Origin: Punica granatum
Lineage: Eukaryota; Streptophyta; Magnoliopsida; Myrtales; Lythraceae
DNA: 64,000 nucleotides
Direction: 5' to 3'
Assembly: GCF_007655135.1 (NCBI RefSeq)
Contig: NW_022204091.1
Location: 60,711-124,710, forward strand
Positions 9,043 to 20,300 of this stretch are shown here, piece after piece (within the stretch, counting starts at the first letter, position 1; every line of letters starts with the position of its first letter). The position numbers were made by a program, and so were the translations under genes. The notes under the pieces are model-generated. The model was not told where the DNA came from. It worked only from the letters and a program-made list of their open reading frames with translations, and did no database searches.

Positions 9043-11476
9043 CCTTCGGGCTCTCCTTTCCTCGAGGCCGCATGATTCCCGCGCACCACCCTTAATCCTA
9101 TCGTGAAATTGGATAAAATTGTTTGTTGATTTTGTGAATACGATGTTTTGAATGTCTTGTGTGTTTATTTGTGTAAATCGGTGTTACGTTAATGTCAATC
9201 TAATAAAACATATGTCATCCTCATGTGTATGTCGTTCGTTGCATGCAAGGGCTGATTAGGAACGACATGAAAGACCCACCAAAACTCGAATCGGGTCAAG
9301 GAGTATTCGGCCATTCACCCTCAAAGGGGTGGCCGAGTCATCCGTGACCTCCTCGGAGTCTCGGTTGGTCTCTCCTTCGTTCCAAAACCGATCCTTGGAA
9401 TTGTTCGTGATTACACTTCCTTTTAATCGTTGCCTACGCGTTCATTACTTGTTAGACATGTTATAATCCGGATGTCAACCGTCAAAATCGTAATCGCAAC
9501 ATGGTATAATAAATGTTGAAGAATCTCACAAATGGGCAAAGGGAACGTACCACTCGGCTAATAAAATCACTTGGGCTAAACAATTGGGCAAATCGATTGA
9601 TAAATTGATGAACGCATCGATGATTTACGGAATGGCGAGAATGCCCTTTTCCATTAAAAGCTCACAATTTCAAAATACCGGGACACGTAACACGAATAGA
9701 GTTCATGTCTAACGAGTACTCACATGCTGTGACTCGAGTTGGGGCCCGATTTGAGGCGGCTAGAGTCAAGGCGCGCGAGTCCTTCTTAGACTCCTTCGTG
9801 TGACGCGATCTCCAATTTATATCCGAATAATCGCAATTTTATCATCCAAGGGCATAATCGTCATTCTGCGATTCACCGATACCCTAGGCGTTAGGGAGTC
9901 GGAAACACCTCGATCCATGAACGAAAAAGGGCAACCCGTTCGGGTGCAAGTTTCATTTGCACGGCCCATTTCATTCACTTTCGGTGTTTCTATCTTCCTA
10001 TCGTAGATTCAGTGGTGAACATTTTATTTCAGTTGTAAAACGTGAAGGACCGGATTAATCACGCACCCGACCTAAATAAACATCCGATAATGGATAGGCG
10101 GAATATTAGATTCCAATTTAGAGTCAAAACACAAGTTTGGTTAATTCGGTGAAACCACAGTGACGCTCAACCGAATGAAAGCTCTAAAACAAATCCACCC
10201 ATGTAATCGGCTTAGAACCATACTCTAGTCCACCACCTATGTTTGCCTAGGATAGACACATTGTTTGCTAATCAACCCCGGTTAATAACCGATTAAATCA
10301 CGTACATTCGGCTTAATATACAACTTGTCTGTATTTATCTGTATTTGTCAGTTCTTGTCTGTCTTTCATCAGTTTTATCAGTTTTCTTCTGTTTTCCTTT
10401 TGTTTTTGCTGATTTGTTGCGGTTCGGGTCCGAGCCCATAGATTACGTGTTGCACGGGGTCCAACGCCCCAAATCACCAAACACGAGGTCCAACGCCTCC
10501 TGATTCACTGAGCGCGTGCAACCCGAGTGCGGAATGGGATCTAGCCTCGAGTCACCATCACACTCAAAATATGGCCTATGTGGAAGGCAATTTGGATTGG
10601 ATGTGTGAAACGTGTTTAGATATCACCCGGGAGCTCGATCGGTCCAACGGTTACAGTGGGAACTAATCGGTTCTCCTGCAAACCGTCGATTCGATTGGAC
10701 CTGACCCCTGGCTCTCTGAGCCCGCGTTGCCTTAATTTATTTATCGGTCATTCAAAACACACGGTGAGCCGAAGCGGAATATTGGCCCAATGCAAACCGA
10801 TCGGGATCCATTTACTTTATTCAGTTGTATTATGTAATTATTTGAGTGTATATTGTGAGGACCTTATTTGCACATCTATTCATTCATTTGTAAGGATCCC
10901 CGATCGGCAAGCGAGAGGTCCGAGTGTCCAATTGGTTAAGTTGGTCTATCATCACCGAAGGATGAGCAAGCTTGAACAATCGTGGTCTCGGTTCGCGCAG
11001 GGAATCGACCGCCTTGGTCCGATGAACTGTAACGATAAGATAGTGAACCGATCCCTCGACATGCGAGCCTAGTCACCTTTCGGGTTCTTGGCCCAACTCA
11101 ATCAATTCATCGATTTTACGGTGTCAAAACGGGCGAGTCAACTGCAACCCTGAATCACGCGGTAAATGAATAAAATGGCAAGCCTAGCAAGCTAGAGTAC
11201 CGAAAGGGCGTGCGGGATATAGGCCTGCACGTAATAGAACCCCCGAATTCGGAATTTTCGGTTCCGTACGACCATTGCCTTAGCATTTAGGTGTACTCCG
11301 TACCCCTAGACCCGGGTAACTTGCCAGGCCCTCGACTTTCGGGTCGTAAAATGGCAAGTGGCGACTCCTTCTCACGTGCGTCCATCGCGCGTCCCCGGGA
11401 AGGTGGACCCTCCCAAGCCACGTTGCATAGGCTTCGCGCATGCGTGCCCCGATGAGATGAAATTCGGGTGCGCACA

Positions 11477-11481
11477 GTTAG
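11477..11481. repeat. 5-bp target-site duplication GTTAG (right)
   Basis: Exact copy of 6180-6184. Confidence 0.9.
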
Positions 11482-12238
11482 GATGAAGTATTAGCATCAA
11501 ATCTTATGATAAACATAGCTTCAGATAAATTTATAATCGAGATTCATTTACAGCATCTCCGCTATCAAAACAGACTACCAAGAAATCAAGAAATATAGGG
11601 GAGATTCCGGATGATATTCAGAGCATCCTCCCTGCCCAATCCACTTATTAAAGGAAGCGCATACGACGCAATCAAACCATACGATGAACAAAGCAAACAC
11701 AAGAATGTCTCACCCCATGAATACAAGCATCTGATGGGCCCAAGAAGGAACGAATCTGCAGAACTGCATCCAGAAGAGATTAACAAGAAACCAATTCAGC
11801 ACTTGGTGAAAGGAGAGCTAGATCTCACAACGTTACAGAAATCAGTCATACCACGAGTCAGCCGCAACAACCCAGAATCATTTTCTCTAGTACAAAGTAA
11901 AAGTAAAAAGCTTGAGCTTAGTTGTTCAAGTGTGAAAGCATAATCATACAAGAGATGGCAAATCAATCAAAGGTTCCTCTTTTCTTCTTGGGATACCTCA
12001 ACAACGCAGACATTTTTATTTTTTCATCCCGGGGACTTCGGTGGGTTCCTCTGAATCTGTTGGCCCTTTGTCGGATTACTGATCAAAAGGGCAAAATCTA
12101 AGAGCCTCCTTTACCTTCTTTGGTTTCGTCTTACTGCACGTCTTTCCCTCCCCTTTCTTTTTTATTTTCTTTTCTTTTCTTTTGGGTGAATTTTAGCACA
12201 GTATCAGAAGCTGTGGAAGACGCAGCATTTTTTGTTTG
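11482..12238. other. Host single-copy-like sequence between solo LTR and Pack-MULE
   Basis: This was contiguous with 5890-6179 before the LTR inserted. A 110-codon plus-strand open frame (11611-11943) has no recognisable domain. A pyrimidine-rich tract lies at 12100-12185. It may contain the missing 5' exon or promoter of the DUF4050 gene, but nothing decisive is visible. Confidence 0.4.
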
Positions 12239-12305
12239 GGTTAATTGCACTGGTGGTCCAAAAAGTTTCATGAATGTTTCAAGTTGGTTCAAATTTTTTT
12301 TTTTG

Positions 12306-12590
12306 TAATTTGTTGGTACATTAAGTTTCAAAACATTTTCGATATAATACATTCCGTCAATTCATGATTGACGCCGTTAGCAAAATGCTGATGTGACAAG
12401 AATATTATAAGAAAAAATATTTTTAAATTTTAATTAAAACTCCAAACTTTTTAAAATTTCAAAACGACCTAAATTTTTTGAACTTTTTCAATTTTACCCC
12501 AATCCCTCTCTTTCCTCAACTGTTCATCGTCCCCGTACCCCCCTCTCCTTCGAATCGGCGAGTTCCTTGTCCCTCTAATGCAAGGATCTT
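12306..12590. repeat. Left terminal inverted repeat arm of the Pack-MULE
   Basis: Imperfect reverse complement of about 12965-13281. Shared blocks include TTGGTACATTAAGTTTCAAAA and TTCATGATTGACGCCGTTAG (each 20 bases or slightly more in the DNA). Confidence 0.75.
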
Positions 12591-12627
12591 CGAGGTGTAC
12601 TGCTTGTTGCTTTCAAACTACTTTGCC

Positions 12628-12945
12628 CTAATCGTGGTTGAGGAGGCCGAGGATGGAGGGGACGGCGTTGAGGGCGACCAGGTCAAGGTAGAGCTCGGGG
12701 GATCCGGATAAGACTTTGAGATTTTGAATCTCCTCGTGGAGCTCAACCTCGAAGTTCGCAAAACGGTTGGGCTGGTCGGGATACTTGAGGCGAGCCTCGA
12801 TGTTCTCCTTGAGGCGTTGCTCGAAGGAGAAGACCAGCTTCTTAAGGGTCTTGAGGTCAAGCACTTCTACGGTGTTGTGGGATCTCTCTACGGCTTCCAG
12901 GAGAGAGATATCGATGTCGCCGTCGTCGCCCCTCTTCCACTTTGG
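12628..12945 (-). pseudogene. CTNNBL1: Captured fragment of CTNNBL1 (beta-catenin-like protein 1)
   Basis: A minus-strand open frame encodes an N-terminal piece of the spliceosome-associated armadillo protein CTNNBL1. It includes a DISLLEAVERS segment, VEVLDLKTLKKL, FEQRLKENIEARLKYPDQP, then VELHEEIQNLKVL and LNAVPSILGLLNHD. The family continues NTDIAIDV after NHD, but here a stop (TAG) follows at once, where the inverted-repeat arm begins. Only about 100 residues of a roughly 530-residue protein are present, with no intron inside. The fragment is sandwiched between Mutator-type arms, so it is transposon-borne. Antisense open frames over the same DNA are shadows. Confidence 0.85.
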
Positions 12946-12964
12946 GTAGAACAACCTTTTATCA

Positions 12965-13281
12965 GTATCACTCTCGACGTTGAAGGGACGAGGAACTCGC
13001 CGGTTCGAAGGAGAGGGGGGTCTGAGGACGATGAACAGTGGAGGGGGAGGAGGAAGACGATGAACAGTGGAAGAGGAGAGGGATAGGAGCAAGATTGAAA
13101 AAGTTCAAAAAATTTAAGTCGTTTTGAAATTTTAAAATTTTAGAGTTTTAATTAAAATTAAAAAAAATATTTTTTATTATATTTTTCTTGCCACATTAGT
13201 ATTTGCTAACGGCGTCAATCATGAATTGAGCGAATGTACTATATCAAAATGGTTTTGAAACTTAATGTACCAACAAGTTAC
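12965..13281. repeat. Right terminal inverted repeat arm of the Pack-MULE (truncated)
   Basis: Imperfect reverse complement of 12306-12590. It stops at CAACAAGTTAC, where retroelement A sequence begins. Confidence 0.75.
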
Positions 13282-13689
13282 TAAAGGAAGGCTTGAGGAG
13301 TCGGGTCCCACGGGGACATATGGGTCGAATAGGCCCCACAGAACCGATAGGGTATCTTGGGGACTGTCCTAATGCTCTTTTCGAAGGGTTTGCTCTAGTC
13401 GGGAGCCCGCTCGGGAATGTAATGAAGTAAGCAAAAATAAAGAGGGAGTTTAAGAAGGAATGTGTGTTTGCGAGGTGCGTGTTGTTTCGACTGCTGGTTA
13501 GTAGCCACTGCGATGGGTGGGCTGCGCCTCTCCGAAGTGTTGCTCAGAGTGATACGAGTCACTTGTGTTGATTGGTTGTGCTTGAGTGGAAACTAGCATT
13601 GAAAATGATTCTCTTCAGGATGCGAAAGTGCTGGGAATAAGTGAAGAAAACAATGGTATGGATGCAAGAAACTTCAAAAATATGTAAAG

Positions 13690-13765
13690 GGATTTCATTG
13701 AGATTGGTGTTAGTGCTACAACAAAAAGGTCCATCTTCTGTCGTGTGGCTTATAGTTTCGCCTAC
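13690..13765 (-). other. Relic of the Ogre protease-RT intron in element A
   Basis: On the minus strand this aligns with the start of E's intron (44065-44165). Shared words include ATAAGCCACA, GACAGAAGA and TTTTTGTT, followed by AATCCC. It comes right after the gag remnant, so the protease (about 1.1 kb) was deleted up to the intron start. Confidence 0.65.
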
Positions 13766-13799
13766 ACGCGGGGAACATTATATACATAGATAGCATCAT

Positions 13800-15987
13800 G
13801 GGGAGGCCAGCTCTTCCTCTTTGGCTTTGTCCTTGCCCCGAGGACAAATGCCGATCAGGTTGATAGCTGGAGTTGAGCTCGATCCGTGGTCGGGGAGGGG
13901 TTGGCTTGGACATTCGGTGGCTTGACCTCATTGAAAGAGAGTTATTTCCTCTCGATCATCTCCTGCAGTTTGCCTCGGAGGGTATAACATCATTATCCGT
14001 TGTATGCCGCGGAGCACCCATGTGGTACTCACAACTGAGATTCTGATTTTGGTTCACCAGGTTGAATTAAGGGTGAGGGGCCTCAGGTGCAAACCTTCTA
14101 GCCACCAGAAGTTCGCAATAGACTTGTGACTGGGGAATCGACAGAGGCGGGTACTGAGGTCGCGGCCTGCCCTGCCCTGCCCCCTGTCGCCTTGATGAAG
14201 TTGCGGGGTTGGGGCCCGTTGAACCGGTAAAGGTGCTCTTAAAATCAAGGGCATGTCGGAGGTGCCTGAGGATGGGTTAGAGTATAACGAAAGGCGTATG
14301 ACTATAGGGCCTGCGACGGAGGATAAGCCGGTGGGGCCATGTAATAAACTGGCTAGGCGGGATAATGATGCTACTATAAGTGTAGAGGAGCCGGAGCCTG
14401 CGTCTGGACAACCGGTGATGCAGGCGGGAAGTTCAGGGAGTACTGTTGGGAGCCTTGATACCCGGGGTTAATTGCATTGACAGTGGTGTCTTTGCTTTTC
14501 CTCTGGCAGGTGGAGGGCGTAGCAATAGTGGCCTTATTTGAAGATTCCTCCTCCTTCTTTTTGACCGGGTCCTCGATCCTACCGAGCTTGATTTTGAGAT
14601 CAACCTTTTTATCGGCCATGATCATCTTGGAGAATGAGGTCTTGTGGGCCAAGAGATGCAAATAGTATGCACCTTTCAAGGTCCCGTGGAACATCTGGAT
14701 CTACTGGGACTCACAGATTGAGGGGAAGTGCTTTGCCACTTGAGCGCGCCAATGGACAATGTAATCCTCAAACTTCTACCCGTTCATCATTTCCATTGTG
14801 CTCAAATCTAGCAAAGATGGGGGCTCGGTCCAAGTAGAGATGTCCTCAGCTCGGAGCGACATGAACCAATTAAGGGCCGGTGCAGTCAGACTCTCTTGGA
14901 ATGTGGTGATGACAAAATGTTCATACTCCTAATACTGGAACATCTTCCCTTGATAATGACGAAGGTGGTGCCGCAGATTTGACGTGTCATCGTACTTCTT
15001 TAAGTTCATGACATTGATTTGCAGGAGCAGCCGCATGCTCGAAAAAAGATTCAGGTCCAAGTAACTGGTGTCATATCAGGAATCACCAGCCTTAATGGCC
15101 CTCATCATCTCATCCATCTTCCTTAGCCAGTGCTCCTGCTCGGTCTTCGCTTCAGTGAGATCATATATGGGTGGAACTTGGGGGGGGCGCATGAGTAGGC
15201 GTGCCCAGTTCAGGGAGAGGGTTGTTTCTGGGAGTTGGAGCTTAGTAAGAGGGGCTAATGTTAGGTAGTAGAGTTGGGAAGGTGAACGGCTTAGTAGTGT
15301 GAGCAGGATTGTGTGCGCTTGATGCTGGGAGGACCATCAGCGGAGGAACTACGTAGATAGGGCTGGGACCGGCATGGATACCAGAGGCGGCACAAATATG
15401 GCTAGGTCCGATGTTAGGATCGTCATCAGTGGAGGAGGGACAGCTGCTGGAAGAGTCAGTAGCGGCGGAGGGATGTTGACCGAGTGGACCGCCAGTACGT
15501 GCATTGTCGGTGGAGTGGGTGCATCACCGCTCTTCGGAATATAGGTCGGCAGGACCCAAGGGTTCGGATCAACCGTTGGCCCCTGCCCTAGAGGGGAAGT
15601 AGAGCTCGATGAGGTACGATTTGGACCTTTGAACAGGGCCATGAGCTCAACCACATCGGCTATCATTTGACTGAACGCACTATCGAGCGCTGCAATGCGC
15701 GCAGGTTCGCCGGAGGTAGGTGGTGCTTGAGCTACTGGTGGTGGGACTTGTGCTAGAGGCGTCCCTAAGTATGCTGGAGGTATGCTTGAAGAAGCCAGTG
15801 ACAAGAGATGTACCGAGGGGGCCCTAGAATGTGTTGACGGTACACCCGTTGAGGTCAGCTGTGGTGGCGCGTGTGCCGTGTGTGGCTGAGAATAGGCCGA
15901 CGCTAGTGGGGCGGTTTCCTCAGGGACGATAGGCTGGTTTTCTTCTGCCATCCTTAATCGTAGGCGAGTGGGATAAGGGTGCAACAC
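13800..15987 (-). pseudogene. Gag remnant of element A
   Basis: Degenerate minus-strand homologue of E's gag. The N-terminus (MAEENQPIVPEE, at about 15950) parallels MAEEQQPVISER in E. A proline-rich linker follows (to 15349). The core at 14694-14374 has FHGTLKGAYYLHLLAHKTSF and LGRIEDPVKK. The zinc-knuckle-like region and the SFNEVKPPNVQANP stretch follow near 14050-13870. Reading-frame breaks occur between these blocks, so no functional protein is expected. Part of the region (about 14700-15340) is recognisable only patchily. Confidence 0.8.
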
Positions 15988-16149
15988 CGCTAGTTATAAG
16001 TACCTACATCCCATAGGTGTGTGAATTATAGTGCGAGAAAATTTCGTTTGAAGAGTAAACATGCAAAACAATAAATAAAAAGATAGAATGCATGAGATGC
16101 GTGAATTTTCGAAAGCTAATGCTGTCATTCACATTGACTCGGAGTATTC

Positions 16150-16960
16150 AAAGTACAATGCAAATTTTCTAAAAAGCAAAGCCCTAAGTCGGTCTTTCAC
16201 CACGCTCAGGGCGCGATCGACCGCTGCCTTGAAAAGCATCGATTCCAAGTGAGAGCCTGGCGGAGGAATCTATCCTAAAGTGCGTGGGTCCATAGGCCTT
16301 ATTCCTGGATTTCTCCAAAGCAGCGTTCGCCCGAGCCAACTCCTAATTGCGTCTCGATAGCTCGGCGCGGGTCCCTGCGAGCTCCCTCGAAGTTGACGCT
16401 GGTTAGTGAGCTCTTCGTCCTTTTTGGCTCTCTCCCGGTGAAGAGGATCCCTTTTTATTCTAGCGCCGACTAGTTCGAGGAGGAATATGTCCCAACAGGT
16501 GTGCCGGCCTTGGCTTATGGTGGCTCAGTGGGATTCTCGTGCGATGGTAGATGAGGGTTCAGTACTCCTCGATGGAAAGTGTGGGTTTGGTGCTTGAATG
16601 CTGTAGACAGCATGGACTGGACCTTTGAATGTAACAGCTTCAAGGAAGCTTCACTCTACCCGGTGAGGGACTAACAAAAGTGATGGCTTTGATGGAGGCA
16701 GTGACATAGTTATGGTCGAACGTGCGCCGACTAGTTTAGATGTAGGTGACGTTGTCTAGCGTCGGTATGGCGTGATAGAGGCGCGAACAAGAGGCCGAGC
16801 ACAATATCCCTTACCAAGATAACAGGAAACCGATTTAGGACTCGTTAATGTGGATGACAACCTAAATTTTAAAAAACATATGATGCATGTTTGTGGAAAA
16901 GTAAATGCCTACAACTTAATATACAAGGTACAAGGTACATGTACATCTCTCTAAAAACAA
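16150..16960 (-). pseudogene. ORF1 remnant of element A
   Basis: The minus strand encodes an interrupted coiled-coil piece (ELARANAALEKSRNKA and surroundings, about 16400-16300) that resembles the C-terminal coiled coil of Ogre ORF1. A matching piece occurs in D (63190-63480). The N-terminal part is deleted or unrecognisable, and stop codons are present. Confidence 0.5.
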
Positions 16961-17374
16961 AAACAACTTAACAACCCGTAGGCAAACTCGATGGATTGTC
17001 GATGAAGCTTGTAGGAGGCTGGCATGGAAGCATAGCACGATGCAGGGTTTTGTCCTACAGGAATCGTGCTATCTATGGATGGGGGTCTTTAATCAGGGAT
17101 AGCGACGTCCCCAAAACCGAGCGAGGATCTTTGGGGGCCGGAGTAGTCGACGAGCCACTCAGTCCGTTCCTCTACTCGAAACCTCTTTCTAATACTAACT
17201 CCTATTGGCACCAGTGGGATTTTGGGCATGGTGCCTAATTACAACTAGGATGATGCGTAATGCATCCATGTATGTAAATGTGGAAATAAAGTGCGAAATC
17301 TAAATGAAAGTGGTAAACAGATAATAATAACAGTAAATGCCAGACAAACGAATCGAGCCCGAACCCTCTAAGTG

Positions 17375-17392
17375 TCCCCAGCAGAGTAGCCA
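17375..17392 (-). promoter_or_regulatory. Primer-binding site of element A (mutated)
   Basis: On the minus strand TGGCTACTCTGCTGGGGA lies three bases after the LTR end TGCACA. It differs from the E site TGGCGACTCCACTGGGGA at three positions, consistent with age. Confidence 0.8.
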
Positions 17393-17395
17393 AGC

Positions 17396-20300
17396 TGTGC
17401 AGACCCCGAATTTCGTCTTGTCGGGGCCCACATGCGTGTGCATTGATCTCACGGTTTAGGAGTGTCCACCTTACTGGGGGATGCGGGACGGACACGCGTG
17501 AGAAGGAGTCGCCACTAATTGTTTAAGATCCGGAGGTCGAGGGCCGGTGAGTTGCTCGGGTCTAGAGAGTAATGGATGCACCTAGTTTGCTAAGGCATAT
17601 GATCTGCGAAACTAGGAGTTCCAAATTCGGGAGATCTGTTACATGCGGGCCTATATCTCGCACGCCCTATCGGTACTCTAGTTTGTCTAGGGTTTGCCGT
17701 TTTTAATTTATTTACCGCGTGAATTAAGTTTCATTCGTCTTGCTTGGTTTGACAGCGCAAATTTGTGGAAGCAATTGATTCGAGTTAAGTGACCAAAAGA
17801 AGACCGAATCCTCAGGTCAGGGGGCTAGTCCACCGTACTGCGTTCCGACTAACCGAATCATGATAGTCGGCTCATCGTGTGGACCGGGCCCGTGACTTGT
17901 GAGGTCCCACTCATCTCGGGGACCCTCAAACCGATTCGACCAATCCTAACGCTCAGATTGTTCGGTCGTCGACCGGGATCATTACAAGACTGAATATACA
18001 AATAAATCTCTCACAATGTGCTCTCAAATAATAATTACAGATTACAACAGATGGATCCCGATTAACTCTCGTTCGGCCATATTTTCACTCATGCTCTCCA
18101 CCTGATTCGAAAGACCGAAACATAAATTAAGACGACGCGGGCTCATGAGGGCCGGAGGTCGCTCACACCGAACTGACGGGTTCGAGGAGGACTGGATGGT
18201 CCTTGAGATAACCATAAGATCAGTTGAGCTTCTGAGTGATTGTCTAGCCCCTTTCACACGACCCAACCCGATCCTCCACATGGATGCTACACGGGTAAGA
18301 ACGGTGACTCGAGGCTAGACCCCATTCCCCACTCGGGTCGCGCGCGCTCGAGTGTATGGGGGGCGTTAGACTCCGTGATTGATGATTATGGCATTGGACC
18401 CTATGTGTATCGTGTCCCAATAGAGTCGGGCTCGATCCGCAAGAAGACAAAGGAAAACATATAAAAACAGACAAAAACATAAAAGTTGTGTGTTATCACT
18501 GGATTTACGTGATTTATCAAGTTATGAACCAGGGTTGTTTGGCAAACAAATTTCTACTCTAATCAGACAAAAAGAGGTCGCACATGGTGAAGGTCGGCCC
18601 AGGGGCCACCCTAGGTTGCTTAACTGAACTTGACAGACATGATGCATACAGTCAAGTCTCAAATGTGTGGATGGCTTTTAGGTTGTTCTGTTTCGTGACA
18701 CCAAGGGCTTAACAGATTATGATAGAGGTGTATTTTAGCCTGAAACCCAAAACCTGACGTTTTGCCTAACTGTTTACCAATGTTTGACTATGCCGGGTTC
18801 AAAGTTAATTTATTTTTCATGTTTTGACCCATTCTAAGCACGAACTTAGGGAAATCGGGGCACGAAACACCACGGGGTGCCAAGGTCAATACACATATCC
18901 CATGAGGGATCGGACAACCTTTCGTAAGCTGTCCTCGCTCGTGCCTCTAGTCTAATTCCCTAAGCGCCCGAATCAACGCTAAGGTGACAAAAACATTACG
19001 GACAGGAAAAGGGAGGGTAAACGAATGCCAATCGCACCTTGACAGACGCTCGCCCCTTTCTTTATTCGATATGTTTTCGTCATCCTAACGTCTAGGGTGT
19101 TGGTGGATCATGAACCAGTGGTGATGCCCTTAAACCGAAACTATGTGTAAGTGTGAGTATGAAAAATCAAGACCACGTGACACGGACTATCGAAAGTTAG
19201 TAGCCTTTCGTCGTCTGATTCCTTGGATCTACTAGGGTCGTAAGGACCTTGAAAGAGCATAGAAACCAATCGCTCCGCCCATAAGTGGTCTAGGAAGAAC
19301 TCATGCATCTCGATTCGAGCCGCCTCAAATCCAGCCCGGACTCGAGTCAAGACACATGAGTGCTCCCTAGATGTCCATCTACGCGTGTCACGTGTCTTAG
19401 TGCTTTTGTGAAATTGTGAGTTTTAAAAGGGCGTGGCCATCGGTTCTTGAATCGTAGTAAAAGCCAAGTGGATAAATTAGTCGAGTCCTGATTACCCCGT
19501 GTGTAGAATTATTAGATTAAGTAAGATCTTATTGAATGCTTTAATTTTGTTGGTTTTAGACCGTCAGACTAATCATGAATTGACTGCCTGAATATAATCC
19601 TAATCCCCAATTGTTTTAATTAACGAGAACAACTCATGACACGGGGATCGAGACGAGTCCAACCAAGAGGGCCTAGTCAACGATGGCCAAAATACCCTTG
19701 GACCCTTATGGGCTCGAGATAGTCACCAATACACAAATCCATGCAAAATACTTTATATTAACGCTTTAAAAGTGTGATTAATCATAAGACTAGTGTCGGT
19801 ATGGGAACATAATCACATACAATTCGATAAACGAGTTTAAATTGAGAAATGAAAGCCACCCTTGACCCGAGATGGGTCGAGGAGCATTCGACCACTCCTT
19901 CTTGGGGATGGCCAAGAATCCCTTGACCCGACTCGGATCTCATGTGGTCTCTTCTCCCCGATTTTAATCGCTTCTCGCATGCTCAAGTCATCAAACACGA
20001 TAATAACAAGCATATAACCGGTGCCGCCATGATATCAGGAAATACAGGCAAACACTCAAACATGCATAAAAACACGATATTAATCGGAATCGATAAAACA
20101 ACACCAGCACATGAAATGAGAAATTGTAAAAACACAAGAAATGACTAAAGTAGATGAGAAGGAGGCTACATGGGCCCAAGAGAGCCAAAGGAGCTCTCGG
20201 CCACCTCCTCTTGAGGTGTGGTCGTGAGCTCCAATGGGTCCTTTTGGCCATAGTGGTCTCCCCGACTCCGACTTTAGCTGCCTCCCGTCATGCTAACTTG

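Larger units (their letters stand above)
6185..11476 (+). mobile_element. Solo LTR (element B) of an Ogre/Tat-type retrotransposon, 5,292 bp
   Basis: It starts TGTCAGCACCCCATTTTGG, ends GGTGCGCACA, and is flanked by the perfect 5-bp duplication GTTAG. No primer-binding site, internal region or second LTR follows, so this is a solo LTR left by recombination between the two LTRs of a full element. Its sequence is the reverse-complement relative of the LTR of element D (30655-32825 plus 54900-58082). It is non-coding; open frames in it are incidental. A TATA-like TTTATAAG lies at 7482-7489. The second half carries several long hairpins (separate entries). Confidence 0.93.
12239..13281. mobile_element. 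Pack-MULE (non-autonomous Mutator-like element), right end truncated
   Basis: The left end starts near GGGTTAATTGCACTGGTGGT. The arms 12306-12590 and about 12965-13281 are long imperfect inverted repeats, sharing for example TTGACGCCGTTAGC, TAATTAAAACTC and GTTCATCGTC-type blocks. The interior carries a captured host-gene fragment (separate entry). The outer 65 bp or so of the left arm has no counterpart on the right, where sequence switches at 13281 to retroelement A. The right terminus and its target duplication are therefore lost. Confidence 0.8.

Noticed and set aside
11611..11943. 110-codon plus-strand frame in host sequence
   Set aside because: No recognisable domain, no codon signature that I can judge, and no neighbouring exon; left uncalled.
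12724..13086. Plus-strand 120-codon frame across the Pack-MULE interior
   Set aside because: Antisense shadow of the CTNNBL1 fragment; no homology of its own.
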